From assembly GCA_963763015.1 (NCBI GenBank), contig CAVXML010000006.1:310001-374000 (forward strand): 64,000 bases of DNA. The letters are read 5' to 3'. The position numbers were made by a program, and so were the translations under genes. The stretch is from Fodinibacter sp963763015 (GTDB lineage: Bacteria; Actinomycetota; Actinomycetes; Actinomycetales; Dermatophilaceae). The notes under the pieces are model-generated. The model was given only the letters and a program-made list of their open reading frames with translations. It ran no database searches and was not told the origin of the DNA. How positions within the stretch are numbered: position 1 is the stretch's first letter; each line of letters begins with the position of its first letter. Positions 53,033 to 62,700 of the stretch are shown piece after piece.

Positions 53033-55015
53033 ATGCCCGGACAGTCCGTCTTCCGCTCCCTCGAGCCCTTGCTCGAGCAGGTGAGCAAGCCGATCCAGTA
53101 CGTGGGCGGCGAGCTGAACTCGACCGTCAAGGACTGGGACGTCGCCGGCGACGCCACCGTCCGCTGGGCGCTGATGTACCCCGACGCCTACGAGGTCGGT
53201 GTGCCGAACCAAGGCGTCATGATCCTGTACGAAGTGCTCAACGAGCGCCCCGACGCGCTGGCCGAGCGCACCTACGCCGTGTGGCCCGACCTCGAGGCGC
53301 TCATGCGTGAGAACGGGGTGCCCCAGTTCACCGTCGACGCGCACCGGGCGGTGGGCGACTTCGACCTGCTGGGCATCTCCTTCTCGACCGAGCTCGGCTA
53401 CACCAACATGCTCACCGCGCTCGACCTGGCCGGCATCCCGCTCCACGCCGCCGACCGCGACGACACGCACCCGATCGTGGTGGCGGGCGGCCACGCCGCG
53501 TTCAACCCGGAGACGATCGCCGACTTCGTCGACGCCGCCGTGGTGGGGGACGGCGAGGAGGCCGTGCTGGCCATCACCGACATCGTCGGCGCCTGGAAGG
53601 GCGAGGGGATGCCGGGTGGCCGCCGTGAGCTCCTCCTGCGCCTGGCGCGGACCGGTGGGGTCTACGTGCCGGCGTTCTACGACGTGAGCTACCTGCCGGA
53701 CGGGCGGATCCAGCGGATCGCCCCCAGCCCGGATGCCCCCGGCGTCCCGTGGCGGGTCGCGAAGCACACCGTCATGGACCTCGACGCGTGGCCGTACCCC
53801 AAGCAGCCGCTCGTGCCACTCGCCGAGTCGGTGCACGAGCGGATGTCGGTCGAGATCTTCCGCGGCTGCACCCGGGGCTGCCGGTTCTGCCAGGCCGGCA
53901 TGATCACCCGCCCGGTGCGTGAGCGCAGCATCACCGGCATCGGCGAGATGGTCGAGCGCGGCCTGGCCGCCACGGGCTTCGAGGAGGTGGGGCTGCTCTC
54001 GCTGAGCTCGGCCGACCACTCCGAGATCGCCGACGTCACGAAGGGCCTGGCCGACCGCTACGAGGGCACGAACACCGGGCTGTCGCTGCCGTCGACGCGG
54101 GTCGACGCCTTCAACATCGACCTCGCGAACGAGCTGACCCGAAACGGCCGCCGCTCCGGGCTGACCTTCGCGCCCGAGGGCGGGTCCGAGCGGATCCGCA
54201 AGGTCATCAACAAGATGGTCAGCGAGGACGACCTGATCCGCACCGTCGCGGCGGCCTACGGGGCCGGCTGGCGCCAGGTGAAGCTCTACTTCATGTGCGG
54301 TCTGCCGACCGAGACCGACGAGGACGTCCTCCAGATCGCCGAGCTCGCCAAGCGGGTCATCGACACCGGCCGCGAGGTGAGCGGCCGCCGCGACATCCGC
54401 TGCACGGTCTCGATCGGTGGGTTCGTGCCCAAGCCGCACACGCCGTTCCAGTGGGCCGCCCAGCTGGGCGCCGAGGAGACCGACGCGCGGCTGGACAAGC
54501 TGCGTCAGGCGATCCGCTCCGACCGGCGCTACGGCTCGGCCATCGGGTTCCGCTACCACGACGGCAAGCCCGGCATCGTCGAGGGGCTGCTCTCGCGCGG
54601 CGACCGCAGGGTCGGCCGGGTCATCGAGGCGGTGTGGCGCGACGGCGGGCGCTTCGACGGCTGGTCGGAGCACTTCTCCTACGACCGCTGGATGGCCGCC
54701 GCCGAGCGCGAGCTGGCTCCCTTCGGCGTCGACGTCGCCTGGTACACCACCCGCGAGCGCGGGGAGACCGAGGTGCTCGCCTGGGACCACATCGACTCCG
54801 GCCTCGACAAGGAGTGGCTCTGGCAGGACTGGCTCGACGCGCTCGACGAGACCGAGGTCGAGGACTGCCGCTGGACGCCGTGCTTCGACTGCGGCGTCTG
54901 CCCCCAGATGGGCACCGAGATCGAGATCGGGCCCACCGGCAAGACGCTCCTGCCGCTCACCGTCCTCGGTGCCGGCCGAGCCCAGATGGCCGAGCACGTC
55001 CACGCCCACTCCTGA
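53033..55015 (+). CDS. TIGR03960-family B12-binding-like radical SAM protein
   Basis: A 660-residue protein of the family usually encoded next to, or fused with, TIGR03936. The N-terminal part looks like a B12-binding-type Rossmann domain (FDLLGISFSTELGYTNML, VAGGHAAFNPETIADFVDAAVVGDGEE). The radical-SAM cluster motif is CTRGCRFC at C279, C283 and C286. The TIM-barrel part contains TFAPEGGSERIRKVINK. A cysteine cluster at the C-terminus (WTPCFDCGVC) may bind a second cluster. The physiological reaction is not established. The TIGR03936 partner is not adjacent but at 58822. Confidence 0.9.
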   Translation: MPGQSVFRSLEPLLEQVSKPIQYVGGELNSTVKDWDVAGDATVRWALMYPDAYEVGVPNQGVMILYEVLNERPDALAERTYAVWPDLEALMRENGVPQFTVDAHRAVGDFDLLGISFSTELGYTNMLTALDLAGIPLHAADRDDTHPIVVAGGHAAFNPETIADFVDAAVVGDGEEAVLAITDIVGAWKGEGMPGGRRELLLRLARTGGVYVPAFYDVSYLPDGRIQRIAPSPDAPGVPWRVAKHTVMDLDAWPYPKQPLVPLAESVHERMSVEIFRGCTRGCRFCQAGMITRPVRERSITGIGEMVERGLAATGFEEVGLLSLSSADHSEIADVTKGLADRYEGTNTGLSLPSTRVDAFNIDLANELTRNGRRSGLTFAPEGGSERIRKVINKMVSEDDLIRTVAAAYGAGWRQVKLYFMCGLPTETDEDVLQIAELAKRVIDTGREVSGRRDIRCTVSIGGFVPKPHTPFQWAAQLGAEETDARLDKLRQAIRSDRRYGSAIGFRYHDGKPGIVEGLLSRGDRRVGRVIEAVWRDGGRFDGWSEHFSYDRWMAAAERELAPFGVDVAWYTTRERGETEVLAWDHIDSGLDKEWLWQDWLDALDETEVEDCRWTPCFDCGVCPQMGTEIEIGPTGKTLLPLTVLGAGRAQMAEHVHAHS

Positions 55016-55063
55016 CTCGGCCGCTCACCGCACCCCCCGGCCACCCGACCCCGCTCCGGCCCG

Positions 55064-55097
55064 TCGACGCAACCTCTGCTAGCAGAGGTTGCGTCGA
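55064..55097. repeat. 34-bp perfect palindrome
   Basis: The left half runs TCGACGCAACCTCTGCT and the right half is its exact reverse complement, with no spacer. It sits 49 nt after the TIGR03960 stop. An 11-bp part (CAACCTCTGCT) recurs as a direct copy at 55130-55140. Confidence 0.92.
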
Positions 55098-55098
55098 G

Positions 55099-55122
55099 GA
55101 CCACAGGGTGCACCCTGTGGTC
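55099..55122. repeat. 24-bp perfect palindrome
   Basis: Left half GACCACAGGGTG and its exact reverse complement, again with no spacer. It is one base to the right of the 34-bp palindrome. Confidence 0.92.
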
Positions 55123-55213
55123 GTGTACCCAACCTCTGCTGGGCGAAAGTGCAGACGGAACACCGGGTTGTGTCGTCGCCCGCATGCCCAGGATGCCCAT
55201 GCCTCGCCGGTGA

Positions 55214-55219
55214 CAGGAT
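55214..55219 (+). promoter_or_regulatory. -10-like CAGGAT, leaderless start for the channel gene
   Basis: CAGGAT, 6 nt, then the GTG at 55226. A similar TGACAGGAT string lies 38 nt before the acyl-CoA ligase gene. Confidence 0.4.
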
Positions 55220-55225
55220 GAGGCC

Positions 55226-56275
55226 GTGGCCTCCCCGAGCACGAGCAGCCGTCGGCGGTCGCTGCTCATGGGCACCGACTCGGGGCGGGATGCCGTCCGC
55301 CGCATCGCCGTGGCGGTGCTGGCCCTCGGCATGGTCACGATCGTTGGGACGGTCGGCTACGTCGCGCTGGGCTTCGGTCCGATGGACGCGCTCTACCAGA
55401 CCGTCACGACCGTGGCCACCGTGGGCTTCCGTGAGGTACAGCCTCTCGACCACGCGGGCCAGCTGTTCACCATGGTCCTCATCGTCCTGGGCGTCGGGAC
55501 CGTGCTCTACAACCTCGGGGTCCTCGTCGAGGCCGTCACCGAGGGCCACCTGCGCGAGCACCTCTGGAGGCGTCGCATGGACCGGGACATCGCGCGGCTG
55601 CGCGACCACGTCATCGTGTGCGGGCACGGCCGGGTCGGCCGCGCCGCGAGCCGCCACCTGCTCGACGAGGGGCACGCCGTCGTCGTGGTGGACAGCGACC
55701 CGAGCCGGCTCGAGGGGCTCACCGACCCGCATGTCCTCGGCGACGCGGCGCGCGACGACATCCTGCGGGAGGCCGGCATCGAGCACGCGCGCGCGCTGAT
55801 CTGCGCGCTCGGGACGGATGCCGAGACGATGTACGCGACACTCTCGGCACGGGCCCTCCGGCCGGACCTCGTGATCATCAGCCGGGCCCGCACCCTGGAC
55901 TCCAAGGAGAAGCTGGTCCTCGCCGGGGCCACCCGGGCGGTCAACCCACAGCTCATCGGCGGGCGCCGGATGGCCTCGTTCGCCCTCCACGCCGACGTGG
56001 CGGAGTTCCTCGACGAGGTCATGCACGAGGACGACCTCGACTTCCGAATCGAGCAGGTCCGCCTCGGCGACACCAGCCCGCTCGTCGGCCTGAGCCTGGG
56101 GCAGGTCGACGTCCCGGGCCTGTCCGGGTGCCAGCTGCTGGCCCTGCGCCGACCGCGCAGGGGCGCCTTCCTCCCCACTCCACCACCGGAGACCCGTATC
56201 GAGGCCGGCGCCACCCTCATCGTGTTCGGGAGCCCCGAACAGGTCCAGGCCCTGCGGTTCTCGGCAGCGCGGTGA
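55226..56275 (+). CDS. K+-channel-like protein with TrkA-N/TrkA-C (RCK) domains
   Basis: A 349-residue protein. Two transmembrane segments (about 28-50 and 70-95) flank a pore loop with the filter-like TVATVGFRE, a TVGF in place of TVGYG, the form seen in many two-helix bacterial channels of uncertain selectivity. A cytoplasmic RCK domain follows, with Rossmann motif VIVCGHGRVGRAASRHLLDEG and the acidic VVVVDSDPSRL; ALICALGTDAETMYATLSAR is typical. The C-terminal ~80 residues are TrkA-C. The likely role is ligand-gated potassium flux. The two perfect palindromes lie just upstream, a possible control region. Confidence 0.83.
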   Translation: MASPSTSSRRRSLLMGTDSGRDAVRRIAVAVLALGMVTIVGTVGYVALGFGPMDALYQTVTTVATVGFREVQPLDHAGQLFTMVLIVLGVGTVLYNLGVLVEAVTEGHLREHLWRRRMDRDIARLRDHVIVCGHGRVGRAASRHLLDEGHAVVVVDSDPSRLEGLTDPHVLGDAARDDILREAGIEHARALICALGTDAETMYATLSARALRPDLVIISRARTLDSKEKLVLAGATRAVNPQLIGGRRMASFALHADVAEFLDEVMHEDDLDFRIEQVRLGDTSPLVGLSLGQVDVPGLSGCQLLALRRPRRGAFLPTPPPETRIEAGATLIVFGSPEQVQALRFSAAR

Positions 56276-56276
56276 G

Positions 56277-56282
56277 CATGAT
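56277..56282 (+). promoter_or_regulatory. -10-like CATGAT, leaderless start for the thioesterase gene
   Basis: CATGAT, 6 nt, then the ATG at 56289. The gap to the channel gene is only 13 nt, so this would be an internal promoter. Confidence 0.35.
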
Positions 56283-56288
56283 GGCGGC

Positions 56289-57236
56289 ATGACCAGCGAG
56301 ACGCCCCCCGCCGAGATCACCCTCCGGTTCCTGGCGGCTCCGACGGATGCCGGGCAGTCCGGCTCGGTCTCGGCGGGTCGGGTCCTCGAGTGGATCGACA
56401 AGGCGGGTTACGCGGCGGCCGCCGGGTGGAGCGGGACCTACGCGGTCACGGCCTACGTGGGCAACGTCCGCTTCACCCGCCCGGTCGAGGTGGGGGAGCT
56501 CGTCGAGGTCACGGCACGGGTCGTCCACACCGGCCGCACGTCGATGCACATCACGGTCGACGTGGCGTCCGGCCAGCCCCGCACACGCCGGCTCGAGCCG
56601 GCGACGCGCTGCCTCATCATCTTCGTCGCGGTCGACGAGCAGGGCCGCTCCACGCCGGTCCGCCCGTTCGTGCCGAGAACCCTCGGTGAGGAGCTCCAGC
56701 AGCGGTGGGCCGTGCGGCGCGGCGAGCTGCGGGCGGAGGTCGAGGCCGCCATGGCGGGCCAGCGGTACACGGATGCCGGCACGGCACCCCGCGTGGTCAT
56801 GCGCTTCCTCGCCGCACCGACCGACGTGAACTGGGGCGGCAAGGTGCACGGGGGGATCGTCATGCGGTGGATCGACGAGGCGGCCCAGGTGGTCGCGACC
56901 CGGTGGACCGGTCAGGCCCGCAACGTGGCGATCTTCACCGGCGGCGTTCGCTTCTACCGGCCGCTGCGGATCGGTCACGTCGTCGAGGTCGAGGCTCGAC
57001 TCCTGCACACCGGGCGCACCTCCATGCACATCGGCGTGCACGTGCGCTCGGGCGACCCGGCCGCCGGGCCCGACGGCATGGAGCTCACGACCTACTGCCG
57101 CACCGTCTTCGTCGCGATCGACGAGGACCGCCGCGCGGTCCCCTGCCCGACGTGGGTGCCGGTCAACGACGAGGACCGGGCCTTGGACGCCCACGCCGTC
57201 GAGCTCGTGCGGATCCGCGAGCGCTTCGGCGACTGA
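56289..57236 (+). CDS. Double-hotdog acyl-CoA thioesterase
   Basis: A 315-residue protein made of two similar hotdog domains. Each carries the segment RFLAAPTD near its start and VRF(T/Y)RP with the stretch (V/L)HTGRTSMHI, so they clearly arose by duplication. The second domain has the usual NWGGKVHGGIVMRWIDEAAQVVA, with the conserved Asn, Gly and Asp-Glu; the first has GQSGSVSAGRVLEWIDKAGYAAA, where Asp-Lys replaces Asp-Glu, so activity may rest on the second. Family members (YciA/BFIT type) hydrolyse acyl-CoA. The chain length is unknown. Confidence 0.85.
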   Translation: MTSETPPAEITLRFLAAPTDAGQSGSVSAGRVLEWIDKAGYAAAAGWSGTYAVTAYVGNVRFTRPVEVGELVEVTARVVHTGRTSMHITVDVASGQPRTRRLEPATRCLIIFVAVDEQGRSTPVRPFVPRTLGEELQQRWAVRRGELRAEVEAAMAGQRYTDAGTAPRVVMRFLAAPTDVNWGGKVHGGIVMRWIDEAAQVVATRWTGQARNVAIFTGGVRFYRPLRIGHVVEVEARLLHTGRTSMHIGVHVRSGDPAAGPDGMELTTYCRTVFVAIDEDRRAVPCPTWVPVNDEDRALDAHAVELVRIRERFGD

Positions 57237-57285
57237 CATCCATAGGAGCATCCCGGCATCCTCAGCGAGCGCCGCCGCCACGGCC

Positions 57286-57311
57286 CTGCCCTCCCGGTGG
57301 GCGGGGGGCAG
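57286..57311. terminator. Weak hairpin between convergent genes
   Basis: CTGCCC (57286-57291) pairs with GGGCAG (57306-57311) around a GC-rich centre between the ends of the thioesterase and the aminotransferase genes. No T-run follows; a terminator role is only suggested by the position. Confidence 0.3.
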
Positions 57312-57330
57312 CCCGCGGGCGGCGGACCGC

Positions 57331-58698
57331 TCAGCCGTAGAGCGCCCCGACGACCTCGCGGAACGTCGCCGTGTGCCGGTCGACGTCGGCACGCGTGGTG
57401 TCGGGGCACATGAGCGCCATGTTGTGGAACGGCGTCATGAGGATGCCGCGGTTGCACATGGCGAGGTGCATGTAGGCGTCGATGTCGTCGTCGTGGGCCG
57501 CGGCCGACTCCTCGCCGCTCGTCGGTGCCGGCCGGGTGAAGCGGTACTCGGCCCGAGCGCCGAGCTGGTTGATCGACCAGGGGACGTCGAGGGCGTCGAG
57601 CGTGTCCTGCACGCCCTCGGTGAAGGCGGCGGCCAGGCGGGTCATGTGCGCGAACGCGTCCTCGGTGAGCACCTCTCCGAGGGTCGCGCGCATCGCCGCG
57701 GTGGAGACCGCGTTGCCCGCGAGTGTGCCGCCGACCCCGCCGACGTCGACGATGTCGGCTTCCCCGGACTCGGTGTGGCGGGTCACGGATGCCGCCACCT
57801 CGTCGCTGATGCCGTAGGCGCCCGACGGGATGCCGCCGCCGATCGACTTGCCGATGACGACGATGTCCGGCTCGAGTCCCCACTCCGTCGTGGCACCCCC
57901 CCAGCCCACCGAGAACGTGTGCGTCTCGTCGATCATCAGCAGGGAGCCGTAGCGGGTGGCGAGCTCGCGCAGGCCCTCGAGGAACCCCGGCTCGGGAAGG
58001 ACGATGCCGATGTTGGTGAGGGCCGGCTCGGTGAGGATGGCGGCCACGTCACCGTGGGCCAGCTCGCGCTCGACGGACGCGAGGTCGTTCCACGTGGCGG
58101 CCCGGGTCGTGAGGTCCAGCGGCACCGGGGGAGCCACGTTGCCCGGGCGGGACTGCGCCTTGCCCTCGGGACCCGGCACCGCGAAGGTCTCGTCGACCGA
58201 ACCGTGGTAGCAGTAGGCGAAGACGAGGATCTTCGGTCTCCCGGTCGCCAGGCGAGCCAGCCGCACCGCCCACCGGTTGGCATCGGTGGCCGAGAGCGTG
58301 AAGCTCCACAGCGGCATCCCGAACCGCCGGGCCAGCTCGGCACCGACCCACTGCGCGTCCTCGCTGGGCAGCATCGTCGTGATGCCGCCGAGCTCGCCCA
58401 TCCGCCGGGCCACTGCGTCGACGGTCGGTCGGGGGGAGTGGCCAGCCATGGCACCGGTGTCCCCGAGGGCGAAGTCGATGTAGGTGTGGCGGTCGACGTC
58501 CGTGACCCGGTTGCCTCGAGCGTGGTCGAGGTACAGGGGGAAGCCTCCGGTCCACTTGTTCATCCAGGTCATCGGCACCCGGCCGAAGAGGTTGTCTCCC
58601 TGTTCGAAGAGGGCGCGGCTTCGCGGATGCCGTTCCGTGTAGGTCGCCTGCTCGGCGGCAAGCAGGGAGTGGATGCGGGACCGGTCGATGGTGGGCAT
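57331..58698 (-). CDS. Class III aminotransferase, glutamate-1-semialdehyde-aminomutase-like
   Basis: A 455-residue PLP enzyme. The lysine is in VVIGKSIGGGIPSGAYG, the PLP aspartate in LLMIDETHTFSVG, and the family segment DFALGDTGAMAGHSPRP resembles the substrate-site region of glutamate-1-semialdehyde aminomutases. Real HemL usually has the DG(x)GxGHxxP order with SGTEA, while this has LSATDANRWAVRLARLATGR, so it is probably an aminotransferase or aminomutase of another substrate. Nothing near it suggests haem synthesis. The ATG at 58698 has a clear leaderless-type hexamer. It is convergent with the thioesterase gene. Confidence 0.82.
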   Translation of the reverse strand: MPTIDRSRIHSLLAAEQATYTERHPRSRALFEQGDNLFGRVPMTWMNKWTGGFPLYLDHARGNRVTDVDRHTYIDFALGDTGAMAGHSPRPTVDAVARRMGELGGITTMLPSEDAQWVGAELARRFGMPLWSFTLSATDANRWAVRLARLATGRPKILVFAYCYHGSVDETFAVPGPEGKAQSRPGNVAPPVPLDLTTRAATWNDLASVERELAHGDVAAILTEPALTNIGIVLPEPGFLEGLRELATRYGSLLMIDETHTFSVGWGGATTEWGLEPDIVVIGKSIGGGIPSGAYGISDEVAASVTRHTESGEADIVDVGGVGGTLAGNAVSTAAMRATLGEVLTEDAFAHMTRLAAAFTEGVQDTLDALDVPWSINQLGARAEYRFTRPAPTSGEESAAAHDDDIDAYMHLAMCNRGILMTPFHNMALMCPDTTRADVDRHTATFREVVGALYG

Positions 58699-58704
58699 GT
58701 CGGC

Positions 58705-58710
58705 ACTGTA
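58705..58710 (-). promoter_or_regulatory. -10-like TACAGT, leaderless start for aminotransferase
   Basis: On the minus strand TACAGT is followed by 6 nt and the ATG at 58698. Confidence 0.55.
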
Positions 58711-58809
58711 GCGCTGCGGATGGGAGGGACCTCCGGACTCCGGGCCACGCTTTCCGTCGCTCGAACGCCGGTCCGGATGCCGATTCCGTCACCGTGAGGG
58801 ACGGCCGAC

Positions 58810-58815
58810 TAGGCT
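58810..58815 (+). promoter_or_regulatory. -10-like TAGGCT, leaderless start for TIGR03936
   Basis: TAGGCT, 6 nt, then the ATG at 58822. The same hexamer precedes rplU. Confidence 0.55.
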
Positions 58816-58821
58816 CTGCGC

Positions 58822-59577
58822 ATGGCCCGCCAGCGCACGCCCGACGGACCGCCGCCCGCTCCGGCGGTGCAGAGGCTCCGTATCCGCTACGCCAAGCGGG
58901 GGCGGCTGCGTTTCTCGTCGACGCGCGACTTCTCGCGGGCGCTGGAGCGGGCGCTGCGGCGGGCCGGTGTCCCGATGGCCTACTCCGCCGGGTTCCACCC
59001 CCACCCCCTCATCTCGTACGCCAACGCGGCCCCCACCGGCACCGCCAGCGAGGCGGAGTACTTCGAGATCCGGGTTACCGAGCGGGTCGACCCAGAGGCA
59101 CTCCGGGCCGCGCTCGACGAGGCCCTCCCGCAGGGCCTCGACGTGCTCGAGGTGGTGCCGGCGGGTCCGGGGGCGCTCGCCGACCGGCTCGAGGCGAGCG
59201 AGTGGTTGCTCACCGTGCGGGGCGCCGACCCGACGGACCTGCGGCAGGCGGTCGAGGCCTACCTCGCCTGCGACGTCGCCGAGACGACCCGGACGTTCAA
59301 GACGGGACCCCGCACCTTCGACACGCGCGGGGCGGTGCTGTCGATGGCGGTCACCGGGGTCGACGAGGAGGGGTGTGCGATACTTCGGGTGGTCGTACGG
59401 CACACCACACCGTCCGTGCGCCCCGACGACATCCTGACCGCACTGCGCGCAGTGACCGGGTTCTCGCCACCGGTCCCACCCCTGGTGACCCGGCTGGCCC
59501 AAGGCCCTCTGACCGACGCAGGTGCCGGGGTGGCCGACCCGTTGGCCGCCGACAAGGACGTCGCCGGCTCCGGATAG
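58822..59577 (+). CDS. TIGR03936-family (DUF2344) protein
   Basis: A 251-residue protein of the family paired with the radical SAM protein TIGR03960. The opening RLRIRYAKRGRLRFSSTRDFSRALERALRRAGVPMAYSAGFHPHP is diagnostic. In many genomes both halves form one polypeptide or adjacent genes next to the RNase E/G gene. Here this half keeps its place before rne, while the other lies 3.8 kb upstream. The role is probably linked to RNA or ribosome metabolism; that is inference. It has its own promoter-like hexamer. Confidence 0.87.
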   Translation: MARQRTPDGPPPAPAVQRLRIRYAKRGRLRFSSTRDFSRALERALRRAGVPMAYSAGFHPHPLISYANAAPTGTASEAEYFEIRVTERVDPEALRAALDEALPQGLDVLEVVPAGPGALADRLEASEWLLTVRGADPTDLRQAVEAYLACDVAETTRTFKTGPRTFDTRGAVLSMAVTGVDEEGCAILRVVVRHTTPSVRPDDILTALRAVTGFSPPVPPLVTRLAQGPLTDAGAGVADPLAADKDVAGSG

Positions 59578-59738
59578 GTGCCGCGCCGCCCGCGCGAGCC
59601 GCTCCGGGGCAGCAGTCGACTTCCGTGACGGGGTGCGCCCCGCACGACTGTGATCGCACACCACGCGATCGACGAGGAGCCGGCCCCCGGGCCGACGCCG
59701 GTGTGGTCGTCCTCGCGTGGGTGACGAAAGAGGCCGAG

Positions 59739-62700
59739 ATGGCGTCCGAGAACGACCGAAACCCCACCGAGGCGGACCAGGCACCGGCCGAGAAGCCCAA
59801 GCGCCGCCGCGCCGCGAAGAAGGCCGCCGCCGCGCCGGCGCCCGAGGCGTCGACCGTGACGCCGGATGCCGGTGCCACCACCCTCGACGACGGCGCCCCG
59901 TCGACCACGGCCGCCGTCGCGGCGCAGGCCCAGGCCGGTCTCGAGCCGGCGGACCGGGCGGCGCCCGAGGCCTTGGCCCCGAAGAAGAAGGCCCGCAAGG
60001 GCGCGGCGAAGAAGACGTCCCGCACGAAGCGCTCTGCCGCAGCCGACCCGACGGACGAGCCGGGCGACGAGCCGGTCCCCTCCGCTGCGGTTGCCGTCGT
60101 GAGCGAGGCGACCGGGGACGAGGCGGCGACCGAGGACCAAGCGGCCGACGCCCACGCGGCCGAGGTCGGGGCCCCCGGCAACGACACTGCCGAGGACGAG
60201 GCCGACGGCGCACAGGGTCCCGCGCCCGTCCCCAGCTTCGGGCTGGTCTTCCAGGCACCCGAGCCGGTTGCGCCGCGCCGACGGCGCGCAACCTCTCCGG
60301 TCCAGTCGCCCACGGAGCGGCCGGCGGCCGAGGAGGCCGCCGAGGCGGCCGCCGGGGCTCCCGACACCGCCGCGAGCGGGGACCAGGACCCGGGCCGCGA
60401 CGCCGACCACCATGCAGACACCAGCGAGGGCCAGCCCGACGACGGGTCCCCCGACCGGTCCGCGGACGAGGCGGAGGGCGGCTCGCGCAGCCGGCGCCGT
60501 CGGGGCGGGCGAGGGCGCCGGGGCAGGAGCCAGGGCGACGACGAGTCGGCGCCCACGGCATCCGACGCAGGGGACGGCGAGAACGACGAGCCGGGCGACA
60601 CCGGTCCGCAGGAGTCCGACGACACCGAGTCCGGGTCGAGCCGTCGCCGCCGCCGGCGCCGACGGGGCGCCTCGGAGGGCGAGGGGGACGATCCGCCCGG
60701 CACCGTGACCAAGGTCCGGGAGCCGCGCTCCCAGCGCGAGGAGCCGACCGCCGTCAAGGGGTCCACGCGCCTGGAGGCCAAGAAGCAGCGCCGGCGGGAG
60801 GGTCGCGAGGCGGGCCGTCGCCGCACGATCATCACCGAGGCCGAGTTCCTCGCCCGTCGCGAGAGCGTCGAGCGGGTCATGGTGGTGCGTGGCCGCGGCG
60901 ACCGCACCCAGATCGGTGTCCTCGAGGACGGCGTCCTCGTCGAGCACTACGTCTCGCGCGAGACGACCGCGTCGATGGCCGGCAACGTCTACCTCGGACG
61001 GGTCCAGAACGTGCTGCCCTCGATGGAGGCGGCCTTCGTCGACATCGGGAAGGGCCGCAACGCCGTGCTGTACGCGGGCGAGGTCAACTGGGACGCCGCC
61101 GGGATCGAGGGCGGCCAGGGCCGTCGCATCGAGAACGCGCTCTCCTCCGGTGACACGGTGCTGGTGCAGGTCACCAAGGACCCCATCGGGCACAAGGGCG
61201 CACGTCTCACCTCCCAGATCTCGCTTCCGGGCCGCTACCTCGTGTACGTGCCCGAGGGCCAGATGACCGGCATCTCGCGAAAGCTGCCCGACACCGAGCG
61301 GGCGCGGCTCAAGGCCATCCTCAAGGAGGTCGTGCCCGACTCCGCCGGGGTCATCGTGCGCACGGCCGCCGAGGGAGCCTCCGAGGAGGAGCTGCGCGCG
61401 GACGTCCAGCGCCTCACCTCCGCCTGGGAGAAGATCAGCGCCAAGGCGGATGCCGCCCGGGCCAAGAAGTCCGGGGGCGGCGGGGCGCCGGTGCTCCTCC
61501 ACGGCGAGCCCGACCTGACGGTGCGCGTCATCCGCGACGTCTTCACCGAGGACTTCACCTCCCTCGTGGTCTCGGGGGACAAGGCCTGGAGCGAGATCAG
61601 CGCGTACGTCGAGGACGTCGCGCCGGACCTCGCGCCGCGCCTGCAGCGGTGGACCGCCGAGGAGGACGTCTTCGCGGCGCACCGCATCGACGAGGCCATC
61701 GCCAAGGCGATGGACCGCAAGGTGTGGCTGCCTTCCGGTGGTTCGCTGGTCATCGACCGCACCGAGGCGATGACCGTGGTGGACGTGAACACCGGCAAGT
61801 TCGTCGGCTCCGGGGGCAACCTCGAGGAGACCGTGACGAAGAACAACCTCGAGGCCGCCGAGGAGATCGTGCGCCAGCTCCGGCTTCGCGACATCGGCGG
61901 CATCATCGTCGTCGACTTCATCGACATGGTGCTGGAGTCCAATCGTGACCTCGTCGTCCGCCGCCTCCTCGAGTGCCTCGGCCGCGACCGGACCAAGCAC
62001 CAGGTCGCCGAGGTGACCTCCCTCGGCCTGGTGCAGATGACCCGGAAGCGGGTCGGGTCGGGCCTCATCGAGGTCTTCTCGGAGCAGTGCGAGCACTGCA
62101 ACGGGCGGGGGATCATCGTGCACTCCGAGCCCATCGACCGTGGTGGCTCCTCCGACCAAGGGGCCCAGGGCGGGTCGCAGGCGGGCTCGCGGTCGAGCCG
62201 TGGCCGGCGTGGACTGAGCGGCACGGGTGGGAGCGGGACATCGGGCGGCGAGGAGCCGCGCACCCCGTCCGGTCCGACCGCGGCCCAGATCGCGGCGGCG
62301 GCCCACGCGGCGGCGCTGCGCAAGGCGGAGACCGGCGGCGACGCCGCGCTCGACGTCCCCGACGTCGGGGCGACCGTGCCCGGTGCGGAGCAGCCCCTGC
62401 TCGACGTGGAGGCCGCGGAGGCGTCGTCACCCGACGCACCGCCCCGTGAGGAGGCCGAGTCACAGTCAGCTGCCGACACGACGGGGGCCCTCGATGCCGC
62501 CGTGGAACCGGAGGTCAGCTCCGAGGCGGTCGGAACCGAGGAGGCGCGCCCAGGGGTCGGCCCCGGCGCGGTTCCCGACGGCGTCGCCGTCCCCAGCGCC
62601 GTGGTGCTGCCAGATGCCGTGGTGCTGCCGGATGCCGCCCTGGTGCCGGATGCCGCCGTCGTGCCGGATGCCGCCCTGGTGCCGGCGCCGGCCGAGCCCG

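Noticed and set aside
57331..58698. Calling the second class III aminotransferase hemL
   Set aside because: Its substrate-site segments differ from glutamate-1-semialdehyde aminomutase and there are no haem genes nearby.
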